Positions 1 through 8,206 of a DNA stretch of 47,687 nt are shown piece after piece. Below the pieces are notes generated by a model, which was given only the letters and a program-made list of their open reading frames with translations, did not search any database and had not been told where the DNA came from. The stretch covers positions 1-47,687 of the forward strand of contig JAHWIP010000019.1 of assembly GCA_019322375.1 (NCBI GenBank). Reading direction: 5' to 3'. A program made the position numbers and the translations under genes. The first letter of the stretch is position 1. Every line of letters starts with the position of its first letter. This stretch comes from Candidatus Woesearchaeota archaeon. Its GTDB lineage: Archaea > Nanobdellota > Nanobdellia > Woesearchaeales > SM23-78.

Positions 1-108
1 CAATCAGAAAATAAAAAAGAACTAACAGATTTATTTAAGCAATTAGAAGTAAAGGAAATACTCACTGATTCTGTACCAGAAATAATAAGAAAAATACTAA
101 AAGCTTAA
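1..108 (+). CDS. C-terminal end of an unidentified protein (partial)
   Basis: An open frame enters from the left edge and stops with TAA at 106-108, leaving 35 codons. The encoded tail is charged and helical, ending EIIRKILKA. It converges with the nucleotidyltransferase gene three bases away. Too little remains to name a family, and the start lies outside the window. Confidence 0.5.
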   Translation, partial: QSENKKELTDLFKQLEVKEILTDSVPEIIRKILKA

Positions 109-111
109 GAC

Positions 112-921
112 TCACTTCCTCCCCTCTATAAACCTCTGCATTTCTTCTACAAATTCCTTTGCTTGCTTAAAGTATTCATCAAATTGTGCTCCGCTTATCT
201 CTGCTATGCTGCCGTGAAGAATGGTTCTTGAGAGATGATAGAATTGTCTCATGCTCTCTGCATACTTCTTTTTTACCAGTCCTTTCATAACCAGTTTTTG
301 TTCCAGCATGTCAGCCACATGGCTTGGGCTTGGAGGCACTTCATTGATTTTCATAAGAGCTGCATGAGCAGAGTCAATAACAGCCCAATATAAATCCAAA
401 ACTGCTTGTTTTATGTGCCACTTGGAGTTATGCAGAGTAATTGGTGCTTTGTTATAATAAGCCCACATGCTCTCCCTGCTAGGCCTAATCCTTCCCTGGT
501 AAAGCAATATCTGTAATGGCTCAAAAAAGCCTGTGTCAATGACTGGCATGCCGTCCCTTAATATATTAATAGCAACAGGGTCTCCTGCTCTTACAAACTC
601 CCAGAAACTAGTGAACTTAATCGTTGTTACATGCAGCTTTTTAGGAGCAACCTGTGCAACTATTTTATTGATTATAAGCCTGTAAGCTGTTACAAACTCC
701 CTGTCCATAACAATGCTCACATCATCAACTATTACAAGAATATCAACATCTCCTTTGGTTTTCTGCTTTTTCCTGGCAGTGCTGCCAAAAAGAACAATGG
801 CTCTGATAAACTTAGAGAACTCCTTGTACATCTTCTTGCTAAAAGAATAAGCAATATCAACAACATCCTTTGGATAACTCTCAGAAACCTGCTTTTTCCT
901 CTTATGAATGTCAAACTCCAA
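112..921 (-). CDS. Nucleotidyltransferase-domain protein with HEPN-like C-terminus
   Basis: A 269-residue protein with a minimal nucleotidyltransferase (Pol beta fold) domain at about residues 30-75: LFGSTARKKQ followed by the acidic pair in GDVDILV, the GS-X-DxD metal and nucleotide signature. The C-terminal 120 residues are helical and contain SRTILHG, which resembles an RxxxH HEPN motif, so this may be a single-chain MNT-HEPN protein. Start is TTG, supported by GGTGAGG about six bases upstream. It is last in the leftward direction after the unknown three-gene operon, separated from it by the GC-rich element. Substrate unknown; it could modify RNA or protein by NMP transfer. Domain call is good, function inferred. 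Confidence 0.75.
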   Translation of the reverse strand: MEFDIHKRKKQVSESYPKDVVDIAYSFSKKMYKEFSKFIRAIVLFGSTARKKQKTKGDVDILVIVDDVSIVMDREFVTAYRLIINKIVAQVAPKKLHVTTIKFTSFWEFVRAGDPVAINILRDGMPVIDTGFFEPLQILLYQGRIRPSRESMWAYYNKAPITLHNSKWHIKQAVLDLYWAVIDSAHAALMKINEVPPSPSHVADMLEQKLVMKGLVKKKYAESMRQFYHLSRTILHGSIAEISGAQFDEYFKQAKEFVEEMQRFIEGRK

Positions 922-1004
922 TTAAAACCTCACCCCTTTTTATTCCTCTTTTTTATTGTTAGTAAGTTCTTTCTTTTATTAACTTTTTGCTTTTTTTATG
1001 CTTC

Positions 1005-1136
1005 GCAAGGGTGGCGCCGGCTCGGGCTGTGCTTATGCTTTCGAGGGCTCTGTTCCCCCGGCTGGGGCGTCCCCCGACTCCGCTTTGATGTTTGGGTTGA
1101 TGTATGCCCTCGCATAATGGCGCAACCCACCCTTGC
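1005..1136. ncRNA. GC-rich foldable element, candidate structured RNA
   Basis: This block is far richer in G and C than its AT-rich flanks. The ends form a perfect inverted repeat, GCAAGGGTGG at 1005-1014 against CCACCCTTGC at 1127-1136. An inner stem can form between 1014-1018 and 1119-1123, and a further one between 1034-1048 (TATGC, bulge, GAGGGC) and 1106-1116 (GCCCTCGCATA). The centre holds short C/G hairpins. It starts 15 bases after the stop of the upstream leftward gene. Either strand could be the RNA; leftward transcription fits the neighbours. No known RNA family was recognised. Confidence 0.4.
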
Positions 1137-1151
1137 TGCGCTAAAGCAACA

Positions 1152-3167
1152 TCACTCCATCGGAACCTCTGACCATAAGCGCCATTCATTGCTTGGAGCA
1201 TAAGCACCTACTATGTATGTTGCTGGGTTATGATAACCAAAGTGCTGCTCATGCACACTCCTGAAAGTAGGGGCTTTTGCAGTGCTGTATATCGGGCTTC
1301 CCATTAATGCCCAGGTGTCTGCCATCATTGTGTTTGGATTAAAACTGCCTGGCTCTGCAATAAAATCATCCAAGCCTGCTTCTTCCATGTTCTTAATGAA
1401 TTCTTTCATAGGAATGTTTCCTTCGCCTGGTGTTAAATGCTCGTCGTCATAACCAAAATTATCTGTGAGATGCACATGGCCTAAAAGCCCTTCTTCTGCC
1501 AGCTTTTTAGTCTCTTTCAATAACCATTTATTAAATCTTTTTTCTCTTTGCATAGAAGTCTCGCCTTCTCTTGCTTCAAAGTGTTTGCGCCACATATTAA
1601 AATGCCCTACATCAATGGTTGCTTTGATATGCTCTTTTGCTTTGCTTCTTGCTGCTTCTTCTCCATAACCCTCCTTTACTAGCTGCTGCACCATGTTCTC
1701 CCTTGACTTCTTAACTATATTTCCTATTTCATCAGGATGGCTTCCATACTCTTCTGGCCTCCAGTTCTCAGGAGCAATAAAGATAGGCTCATTCAACTCT
1801 TTTCTATGCGTATCAGTGAACTTCATGGCTTTCACACCAAGCGTGCCAATGGTTTCAGCAGTCTTGCTTAAGCCATAATTCTTAATAGTTTCCACCCGGT
1901 TCATCCGATCCATCACTTGCTTGGCGCGCGCATCAGCAGAAGCTGAAGCTTCATGAACATGACGCATATGGTCTTCTGCTTCTTTCAGCTCTTCTTTAAG
2001 GTATTCTGAAGGTAGCAGGTTCCTTGGCAAAACAAACTTATTAATGTCCAGGTATCGAAACCCTTTTTGTTGCATGAGTTCCCATTTCTTTTCCTCTGGA
2101 ATGTTTTTTTCAATGCTATTATAGAAGGCAAGGGCTTTTCTTATCTCATCAGCTGCTTTTTTGTAGTCATCATATCTTTGGGCATAATATAATGATTGTC
2201 CTTTTGATTGTGAAACCTGGTCTGCAAGCTGGGATTTAAAAAACAATATTTCAGGGGAAATAGTCTTATCGGTTTTTTTACTTAATCTTTCTGCTTCATC
2301 TTTGAAAAAGTCATAATTCCTTTTTTCAACTTCAAAATTTGTTTTTGCAGCATTCCACACAGGAACCCTGTCAAATAATTTCTCAACTTCTTCAGGATTT
2401 TTAGATACCACCCATTCTCTTTTTATAGCTTCGCCCTTCATATTAACCCAGTCATTTGCTTCTATTGTATTTCCTTGGCTGTCAGTTTTACCTACTAATG
2501 GTCTTCTTAAAACCTTTTCATACTCAGCAGCAGTATAAAATTTTGGTTCAAAAACAAGCTGGTCTCTTCTAACAGCATTTACATCGCCTGTCTGGGAATC
2601 AACAACCATGATAGGAGTTGTTTTCTCTTCATCAGGATAACCTCTAAACCCGCCTCTTACATCTGTTATTGGTCTTTGCCATTCACCAGTATGAAAAACA
2701 ACAGCCCCTCCCTTGGTGGCTTCTGAAGCAAAATGAATTGCTCTCTCAATCTCAGTGATAGCCTGCTGCCTCATTTGGTCACTAAAACCTTCTTTTCCAA
2801 GACCAGCCAGGCTGCCTCCATGCCAGGAAGCATGCACACTAGTCCTTATCTTATTAATATCAGCAAGCCCCCTAATATCCTCTCTGTCTCTTCTGCCAAA
2901 AGCCTCTGGCCCTGGTCTTTGAGAATCAGTTTTGCCCTGGCCAAGAAAGCTGAGCTCTATCTTGCTGGCACCTGCTCTTATTTTCTCTGCAAACGAAGTG
3001 GTTTGATGAGCCATAGGATTAGTCGAGGTTCCTATTTCCCGGGGGCCTAAGTTGCTGGTATCAACAGGCTCTCCAGGAGCAGAAGGAATATCAGATGGTT
3101 CTACCTGTCCATAATCCCTGTCAAGGGCGTGATAGTACTCATTAAAATAATTACTGCCAAAATTCAT
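1152..3167 (-). CDS. Xylose isomerase-like TIM barrel protein with large insertion
   Basis: 671 residues with features of the AP endonuclease family 2 / xylose isomerase-like barrel: an N-terminal strand near SKIELSFLG (69-77), VHASWHGG (111-118), VVFHTGEW (156-163), APENW (465-469), DVGHFNMW (519-526), GHVHLTDN (563-570), DEHLTPGEGN (575-584) and AEPGS (604-608). Those His, Glu and Asp positions match the metal ligands of the fold, so an active metalloenzyme is plausible. Residues about 165-460 are much longer than usual and mostly helical, an insertion of over 200 residues. The start overlaps the stop of the coiled-coil gene by four bases (ATGA), indicating translational coupling. Substrate unknown; DNA repair or sugar isomerisation are both possible. 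Confidence 0.7.
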   Translation of the reverse strand: MNFGSNYFNEYYHALDRDYGQVEPSDIPSAPGEPVDTSNLGPREIGTSTNPMAHQTTSFAEKIRAGASKIELSFLGQGKTDSQRPGPEAFGRRDREDIRGLADINKIRTSVHASWHGGSLAGLGKEGFSDQMRQQAITEIERAIHFASEATKGGAVVFHTGEWQRPITDVRGGFRGYPDEEKTTPIMVVDSQTGDVNAVRRDQLVFEPKFYTAAEYEKVLRRPLVGKTDSQGNTIEANDWVNMKGEAIKREWVVSKNPEEVEKLFDRVPVWNAAKTNFEVEKRNYDFFKDEAERLSKKTDKTISPEILFFKSQLADQVSQSKGQSLYYAQRYDDYKKAADEIRKALAFYNSIEKNIPEEKKWELMQQKGFRYLDINKFVLPRNLLPSEYLKEELKEAEDHMRHVHEASASADARAKQVMDRMNRVETIKNYGLSKTAETIGTLGVKAMKFTDTHRKELNEPIFIAPENWRPEEYGSHPDEIGNIVKKSRENMVQQLVKEGYGEEAARSKAKEHIKATIDVGHFNMWRKHFEAREGETSMQREKRFNKWLLKETKKLAEEGLLGHVHLTDNFGYDDEHLTPGEGNIPMKEFIKNMEEAGLDDFIAEPGSFNPNTMMADTWALMGSPIYSTAKAPTFRSVHEQHFGYHNPATYIVGAYAPSNEWRLWSEVPME

Positions 3168-3799
3168 GGGTTATACTCTCCTTTCATAATATTAGCATCC
3201 TTTGAAATCTTTCTTATATGGTCAATCTCGGCTTGTTCTCTTGCAAGATAGCCAGCGCGATCCTGGTATTCCCCGTCTCTTTTGAACTTGTCAATATGAT
3301 ACTCTGCTATTTTTACAAACTCTGCTTCTTTCTCTGTTAAAGGCCTGTGCTCTGCTTCGCCTGCAATGCTCTCAAGCCTGTTAAGCACATTATAATTAGT
3401 TACATCATAAAACGTGGGTGTTCCGCGCATTACTTCCTCAAGAGCCTCTCCATATCCCCTTGTTCTGGGCGCCTCTCTTATTCTGCCTTCTCTTTCCTCC
3501 TCTGATATTGTCTCTTCAAGACTGACGCCTTGCTCTGCTTCTCTTCTCCTTTTAATCTCTTCTAGTTCTTCAAAGCGCTCCTTTTCCTCAAGAGCCAGCT
3601 CTTCTATCTTCTCCTCAATCTCTTTTCTTGCATCCTCTATCTCTATTTTTCCCCTGGTTTCAAGCTCTTCTAATTCCTTCTTCTTTTTCTCAAGCTCCTT
3701 TTTCTTTTCATCCAGTTCTCTGCGCTTGTCCTCTTCAAACTCCACGAGCTGCTTAATCTTTTCTTCTGCACTCAGGCTTTCATTATCTGTTATTACCAT
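3164..3799 (-). CDS. Coiled-coil protein of unknown function
   Basis: 211 residues. Residues about 10-110 are almost pure Lys/Glu/Arg heptad sequence, a long charged coiled coil. Residues 115-211 are a distinct mixed segment (around PTFYDVTNYNVLNRLESIAG) that may be a small folded domain. It sits between the large unknown protein upstream and the TIM barrel protein downstream and overlaps the latter by four bases, so the three probably act together. No family recognised; the coiled coil suggests a structural or scaffolding part. Confidence 0.7.
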   Translation of the reverse strand: MVITDNESLSAEEKIKQLVEFEEDKRRELDEKKKELEKKKKELEELETRGKIEIEDARKEIEEKIEELALEEKERFEELEEIKRRREAEQGVSLEETISEEEREGRIREAPRTRGYGEALEEVMRGTPTFYDVTNYNVLNRLESIAGEAEHRPLTEKEAEFVKIAEYHIDKFKRDGEYQDRAGYLAREQAEIDHIRKISKDANIMKGEYNP

Positions 3800-3828
3800 A
3801 AAAATATATATAAATTTTAAACCTTTTT

Positions 3829-5382
3829 TTACCAGCTCAGCATTCCATGAGCCTTTTTATAATTCTTAAACATATAGTACATTTCACTAGCCGCTGCCTT
3901 GTTAGCTTCTTTAGGACTGCCTTTAAGTTTTTTTCCTGTTTTTTTCCCAACAGAAGGCATAAAGGCTGAGAATATCTCTCCAAAGCCCTGGAACAGGGAT
4001 ATGAACGGCTCTAAAGCTCCAAAAGCAGTTGTGCTGCTAAAAGCCCTCTTTTTTTTCTTGTTAGCAGCTTCCTGAGCTCTTCTTTTCTCCTCAAACTCTT
4101 TTTCCCCTGCTTGCCATAAATATTTTTCAAGCTCCTCACCAAGGCTCTCCATGGCTGCTTTCACACTCTCATCAACCATGCCTAAGAGCATCATATCCTC
4201 TTCTCTCTTCATATTCTTATAAGCCTTTATCTGCTCCTTGGTCCAGGCATAACCCCTAAGAGTAACATCCACTCTTCCTGAATGAATTGGCCCTCTATGA
4301 GCATACTGGTCCTGGTGAAAACTCATCTCAGGCTTGGTCCTGTACTTAAAAGTAGCAATAATTGTTGGATGATAAGAAGTCTTGCTGGGCTTATGAAGAA
4401 GCACTTCTATCTCTACCATGCTTGTTTCAAAAGCACCAATTATGTCAGGGCTCTCAATATGCTCCTGGCTCATCTGCATCCTGGCAATGTTTCTTAGATA
4501 AGGCTTAACCCAGCTCATGTACATCTTAATAATATTCCAGTGCTGGCGCAAATACTTAAGAGTAAACACCCTCCTGTTCTCAAGCTCTTTATCTGTTCTT
4601 AGCTTCCAGTTAACAAAAGCATAAAGTTTTCTTCTAAGAACATGCTTAACATTCTTATTAAACTTTAATGAATCAACTTTTGTGTCAATATTATCCAGGC
4701 TGTAAACATGAGTGTTAAAAAACAAGTCAGGCAGAGTAGCATAACCTACTTGTTGAGCAAGATGATAAACCCCTCCTGGCTGCATTTGCCCGCCAACTCT
4801 TTCAACCAGGTCTGTGTATTCTGCTTTAAGAGCAACATCAGCAGCTTTAATCTTGCCCCACTTTTTTCTTGGCTCAAGCTTTTCATCAAGAATCCTGAGC
4901 TCTCTGACAAGCTGGAATAATTGTTTTACCATTTCACCCACTGTTCTTAAGAACTGGTTAACCCTGTCCTGCTGAATAGATAATCTTGACTGGGCAGCCC
5001 CCCAGAAAGCACTCTGCTCACTAGCACTAAAAATATCTGTTAGTTTATCAATATAAGGAAAAGAACTGCTCTCACGCCAGTAATTTAATAACCAGTAATA
5101 AGTCTCTTCCAGGCTCATCTTAGAAGTGCCTGCTTCAACAATAAGCCTGTACCTCTTGTAAGGGTCAGGATAACCTGTTTTTAAGTAGCGCGTAAAAGTA
5201 GGCTCATTCTTTGCCTGGATATTAACCTCCTCTGCCACTTCCACATCAGCATCATCAGGGTCAATCCTTCCTTCACGCCCCTCATAAGTACCATCCTCTT
5301 TAATCCTATACTTATTTTTAGCACTCTTCTTAAAAAAACCATGCTTAACTAATAATTTACTCCATTCGTCTATTGTCGGCAT
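3829..5382 (-). CDS. Large conserved-looking protein of unknown function
   Basis: 517 residues, no signal peptide. It begins MPTIDEWSKLL and contains aromatic-rich helical stretches (for example ETYYWLLNYW near residue 95 and MYMSWVKPYLRN near 290), a mixed strand segment around 320-370, and a Lys/Glu-rich C-terminal helix region (about 400-450). The end has a short hydrophobic piece (AFGALEPFISLFQGFGEIF) and a basic tail. First gene of the leftward operon with the coiled-coil and TIM barrel proteins. I do not recognise it; its size and ordered composition argue it is real. Confidence 0.7.
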   Translation of the reverse strand: MPTIDEWSKLLVKHGFFKKSAKNKYRIKEDGTYEGREGRIDPDDADVEVAEEVNIQAKNEPTFTRYLKTGYPDPYKRYRLIVEAGTSKMSLEETYYWLLNYWRESSSFPYIDKLTDIFSASEQSAFWGAAQSRLSIQQDRVNQFLRTVGEMVKQLFQLVRELRILDEKLEPRKKWGKIKAADVALKAEYTDLVERVGGQMQPGGVYHLAQQVGYATLPDLFFNTHVYSLDNIDTKVDSLKFNKNVKHVLRRKLYAFVNWKLRTDKELENRRVFTLKYLRQHWNIIKMYMSWVKPYLRNIARMQMSQEHIESPDIIGAFETSMVEIEVLLHKPSKTSYHPTIIATFKYRTKPEMSFHQDQYAHRGPIHSGRVDVTLRGYAWTKEQIKAYKNMKREEDMMLLGMVDESVKAAMESLGEELEKYLWQAGEKEFEEKRRAQEAANKKKKRAFSSTTAFGALEPFISLFQGFGEIFSAFMPSVGKKTGKKLKGSPKEANKAAASEMYYMFKNYKKAHGMLSW

Positions 5383-5411
5383 TTTTCTCTTCCCTTATAC
5401 TTGACTTGGTA

Positions 5412-5424
5412 GTTTATAAATGTT
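5412..5424 (-). promoter_or_regulatory. Probable TATA box for the unknown three-gene operon
   Basis: On the minus strand the sequence reads AACATTTATAAAC, a good archaeal TATA element about 35-40 bases before the ATG at 5382. A purine-rich GGGAAGAG sits just ahead of the start. The 97-base gap to the antiporter gene holds nothing else I can see. Confidence 0.5.
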
Positions 5425-5479
5425 ATCTAACAATATTGCATTTTTGTAACGAAGTAGGTTATTTAGGGCAAATCCTTTC

Positions 5480-7177
5480 TCACCTATGATGCGGATGCCT
5501 TCTTCTCCGTTCCTGCAAAGCCTTCATATGATTAATCTTAATCTTGAGCAGCTTGTTCAGGTCTGTTGTTAATTCCTCGAGGATAAGACTGATATGCTCT
5601 CCTCCCAGGAAGTGAGGGACAACAACATAGTCTGCTCCTTTTTTGTAAAGCTCAAGAGCATCCTCTGCATCATAACTAGTAACAATAATGGTTGCTTCAG
5701 GGTTAAGCTCCCTGACTTTTTTTATGAATAACATGCTGTCCTGATGGCTTGGAACAGTGCTTATAACCAGTTCTGCTTCTTCAAGCCTAAGCCTCTTAAT
5801 AATCTCAACATCCCCTATATCTCCGTAGATGCAAGGAACTTTTTTCTTTATAAGATGCTTTATCATATCAGGGTTTAAATCAATCACTACCACGTTCTTT
5901 TTTAGCATGTTCAGTTTTTGCAGGATGCTATAACCAATCCTGTCATAACCTACCAGCACTACTTTATGCTGAGCTCCTTCTTCCAAGTAGCTTATTAGCT
6001 CCTTGTTATGCTTGCTTAATTTGTCAAAAAAGACCAGTTTTCTGCCAAACCACTGGTAAAGCTTGTCATCAAACTTTATGATATAAGAGGTTAAGCCTAT
6101 GGTAATGATTGCAACGAGTATTGTAAGACTGAAAATCTCAGCAGAAATATGTCCGCTGTTAAAACCAATAGCTACAATTATAAGGCTGAACTCTGATATC
6201 TGAGCCAGACTAATACTTGTTAAAAAAGCTGTTCTTTTCTTATAACCAAACAAGCCAAGCAGGAATAAGGTCATGATAGGAAGCAGGATAAGGGTTATGC
6301 CGAGCATCACGCCCAGGGGAAGAGCTATTTTACTTATGCTTACTGGGATTAGTTCTAAGCCTATGCTCACAAAAAATATGACTGCAAAGAAATCCTTTAT
6401 GCCCTTGACCTGGCCTATTATCTCTAAGTTGTAAGGCAGGCTGCCTAAAAGCAGGCCAGCAATAAAAGCACCGATTATTATGCTGAAACCAATAAGGCTG
6501 TAGATTATTGCAAAGAAGAACATGATCATGATTGAGAGAAGAAATAATAGTTCCTCGTGCCGGGCAGCAAACTTGAAGACACTTGTGAAAACTATTCTTG
6601 CCATGGCTAATCCTATTAAGAAGACAAGAAAGCCTTGTATGAACATCCAGAGCACAGAGCTTAACATTGGCTGGCCAATGCTGTTAAGCATGCCAAGAGC
6701 AATAATAGCAACAATGTCCTGCATTAAAAGCATGCCAATAATTATTCTGCCGTGCAAAGTGTCAAGAGAGTTCTTATCAGACAAAAGCTTGACAAGAACA
6801 AAGGTGCTTGAGAACATAAGAATCAAGCCTATGTAAACACTTGTGAGATCATTGTATTTTAAGAGCTTAAAAGCAGCATAGCTAACCCCAAACAATAAGC
6901 CCATGTGCAGCAAAGCACCGATAGTGGCAACCTTGCCTACATCTCTTAGTTTTTTCAGGTTAAGCTCTAACCCGACTGAGAAGAGCAGGAAAGCAATTCC
7001 TATCTCTGCTAAAGGAGTAATAATAGTCTTGTCAGTGAAAACTCCGAGAACAGGACCAAGAATAATTCCAACAATGATATAAGCAGGAATCAAAGGCTGT
7101 CTAAGAGCACGGGCAATATAAGCACCAGAACCAGCAATGATAATGATTATGCCAATATCAAGGAAGATGTTCTCCAA
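5480..7177 (-). CDS. Monovalent cation:proton antiporter, KefB/KefC type, with RCK domain
   Basis: 565 residues. Residues 1-385 are about twelve hydrophobic helices typical of the CPA2 antiporter family, beginning with a GxxGAYIARAL-type helix. Residues about 402-525 form a TrkA-N/RCK Rossmann domain: VVLVGYDRIGYSIL, then VVVIDLNPD and YGDIGDVE, which bind NAD(H) or nucleotide and gate transport. It exchanges K+ or Na+ for H+ across the cell membrane. Start is TTG, with GAGGT six bases ahead. Its regulator may be the TrmB protein just upstream on the same strand. Confidence 0.9.
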   Translation of the reverse strand: MENIFLDIGIIIIIAGSGAYIARALRQPLIPAYIIVGIILGPVLGVFTDKTIITPLAEIGIAFLLFSVGLELNLKKLRDVGKVATIGALLHMGLLFGVSYAAFKLLKYNDLTSVYIGLILMFSSTFVLVKLLSDKNSLDTLHGRIIIGMLLMQDIVAIIALGMLNSIGQPMLSSVLWMFIQGFLVFLIGLAMARIVFTSVFKFAARHEELLFLLSIMIMFFFAIIYSLIGFSIIIGAFIAGLLLGSLPYNLEIIGQVKGIKDFFAVIFFVSIGLELIPVSISKIALPLGVMLGITLILLPIMTLFLLGLFGYKKRTAFLTSISLAQISEFSLIIVAIGFNSGHISAEIFSLTILVAIITIGLTSYIIKFDDKLYQWFGRKLVFFDKLSKHNKELISYLEEGAQHKVVLVGYDRIGYSILQKLNMLKKNVVVIDLNPDMIKHLIKKKVPCIYGDIGDVEIIKRLRLEEAELVISTVPSHQDSMLFIKKVRELNPEATIIVTSYDAEDALELYKKGADYVVVPHFLGGEHISLILEELTTDLNKLLKIKINHMKALQERRRRHPHHR

Positions 7178-7256
7178 GGTGATTACCTCTTTTTTTATTT
7201 ATTTTATATTATTTTTTTCAATTGGAATGTATATAAATCTTTTGATGAATATTCAT
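7178..7256 (-). promoter_or_regulatory. Antiporter promoter, palindrome and leader
   Basis: Minus-strand TATA element ATTTATATA (7230-7238) precedes an AT-rich leader and the ribosome site GAGGT. Just upstream of the TATA is a perfect 12-base palindrome, ATGAATATTCAT (7245-7256), touching the TrmB stop codon. The leader also carries GGTGATTACC (7178-7187), identical to the centre of the operator at 8065-8080, although here it overlaps the ribosome site. Confidence 0.5.
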
Positions 7257-8020
7257 TATGGTTTATATTTTTCACATGCATCCCACATTAACCAAAACCA
7301 TTTTTTATAGCTGTCGCACAGTTCTCTGCTTATAATAACAAATTGTACCATGTCATCATCTAATCTATTTATGTCAAGACCAGTAAAAGTGACTATTCTA
7401 TCTCCAAAAAAATCAATAGCAGACCTAGTTGAGCATTTAGGTGGTAGGAACCTAGCTTCATGCAAATGTTCTTTTACAGGGCTTTCTATTTTCTTTTTTA
7501 TATGCTCTCTCATCTCCCAGTCAAATAAGTGATAAGCATGTAGTTTCTTTTTTTTCAGCTCTCTGTAAAACCTTATTCTAAAGGGTCTTAGCCTTGGGTC
7601 AAACCATCCTCCTTTTGCTCCAATACAATAAAAGTCTTCTCCAACATCAAGAATGTCCTGCATATAGTTTCTAAACCCTGCAACTCCCCTGTATATATAT
7701 GCTTGTTCTTCTTCTTTTAACACTTGAAACTTTTTTTTCATGTCAGGCAGAATATTTGATAGCTTATCTTGTTTTTCTTTGATTATTGTGGCCAGCCTAT
7801 TAGGATTATTGGCTCTGAACTGTTTTTCTCCTTTTAGAACATATTGTGCTACCAAGCCTTTTTCAACCAGCTTGTTCAGAGAATCATATACATTTCTTCT
7901 GTGAACCTTTGATTTTATGGCTATCAGGTTGACATTAGCTTCTCCTAGCTGGAGCATTGCCTCATATACTCTTGCTTCGTTCAGGCTTAGGCCTATTTCT
8001 CTTAGGGTTTCTTCATACAC
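7256..8020 (-). CDS. TrmB-family transcriptional regulator
   Basis: 254 residues. Residues 1-70 form the TrmB winged helix: LSLNEARVYEAMLQLGEANV, a recognition helix region with HRRNVYDSLNKLVEKGLV, then a wing. A coiled linker (75-105) is followed by the effector part with AYIYRGVAGFRNYMQDIL and YCIGAKGG, the usual TrmB C-terminal fold that often binds a sugar or other metabolite. It lies between the antiporter it may control and a divergent exported-protein gene, with a perfect operator in the divergent gap. Confidence 0.87.
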   Translation of the reverse strand: MYEETLREIGLSLNEARVYEAMLQLGEANVNLIAIKSKVHRRNVYDSLNKLVEKGLVAQYVLKGEKQFRANNPNRLATIIKEKQDKLSNILPDMKKKFQVLKEEEQAYIYRGVAGFRNYMQDILDVGEDFYCIGAKGGWFDPRLRPFRIRFYRELKKKKLHAYHLFDWEMREHIKKKIESPVKEHLHEARFLPPKCSTRSAIDFFGDRIVTFTGLDINRLDDDMVQFVIISRELCDSYKKWFWLMWDACEKYKP

Positions 8021-8064
8021 AAAACCATATATTAATAGCCTGGTTTAAATACCTTTCTAATTAT

Positions 8065-8080
8065 GGTGGTGATTACCACC
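8065..8080. promoter_or_regulatory. Perfect palindromic operator GGTGGT-GATT-ACCACC
   Basis: Six-base arms separated by four bases, located between the divergent TrmB gene (start 8020) and exported-protein gene (8207). It sits directly beside the rightward TATA element at 8088-8096 and about 45 bases upstream of the TrmB start, where a TTTAAA element lies. That placement fits repression or autoregulation by the adjacent TrmB protein; binding is inferred. Confidence 0.6.
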
Positions 8081-8087
8081 GCCAACA

Positions 8088-8206
8088 TTTATATACTAGC
8101 TATGATATACAACTACTATTGAGTGAATAAAACTCTGTCTGCTGTTTTTGGCAGATATTGATACTAAACAACATAGCGAGAGCTATGCAAAAAAGAGGGG
8201 GATAAA
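8088..8206 (+). promoter_or_regulatory. Promoter and structured 5' leader of the exported-protein gene
   Basis: TATA element TTTATATAC (8088-8096) implies transcription from about 8118-8122, leaving a leader near 85 bases. The leader has two hairpins: 8138-8155 (TCTGC/GCAGA arms, T-rich loop) and 8172-8187 (CATAGC-GAGA-GCTATG, a GNRA tetraloop), then the strong ribosome site GAGGGGG. Most genes here have no leader, so this one stands out. Confidence 0.5.

Noticed and set aside
959..1207. 82-codon open frame through the GC-rich element on the minus strand
   Set aside because: It overlaps the end of the TIM barrel gene in another frame, has no ribosome site, and its openness follows from GC richness; the folding signal explains the block better.
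3414..3869. 151-codon Ser-rich frame on the plus strand
   Set aside because: Shadow of the Glu/Lys-rich coiled coil on the other strand (CTT/TCT complements give Ser and Phe).
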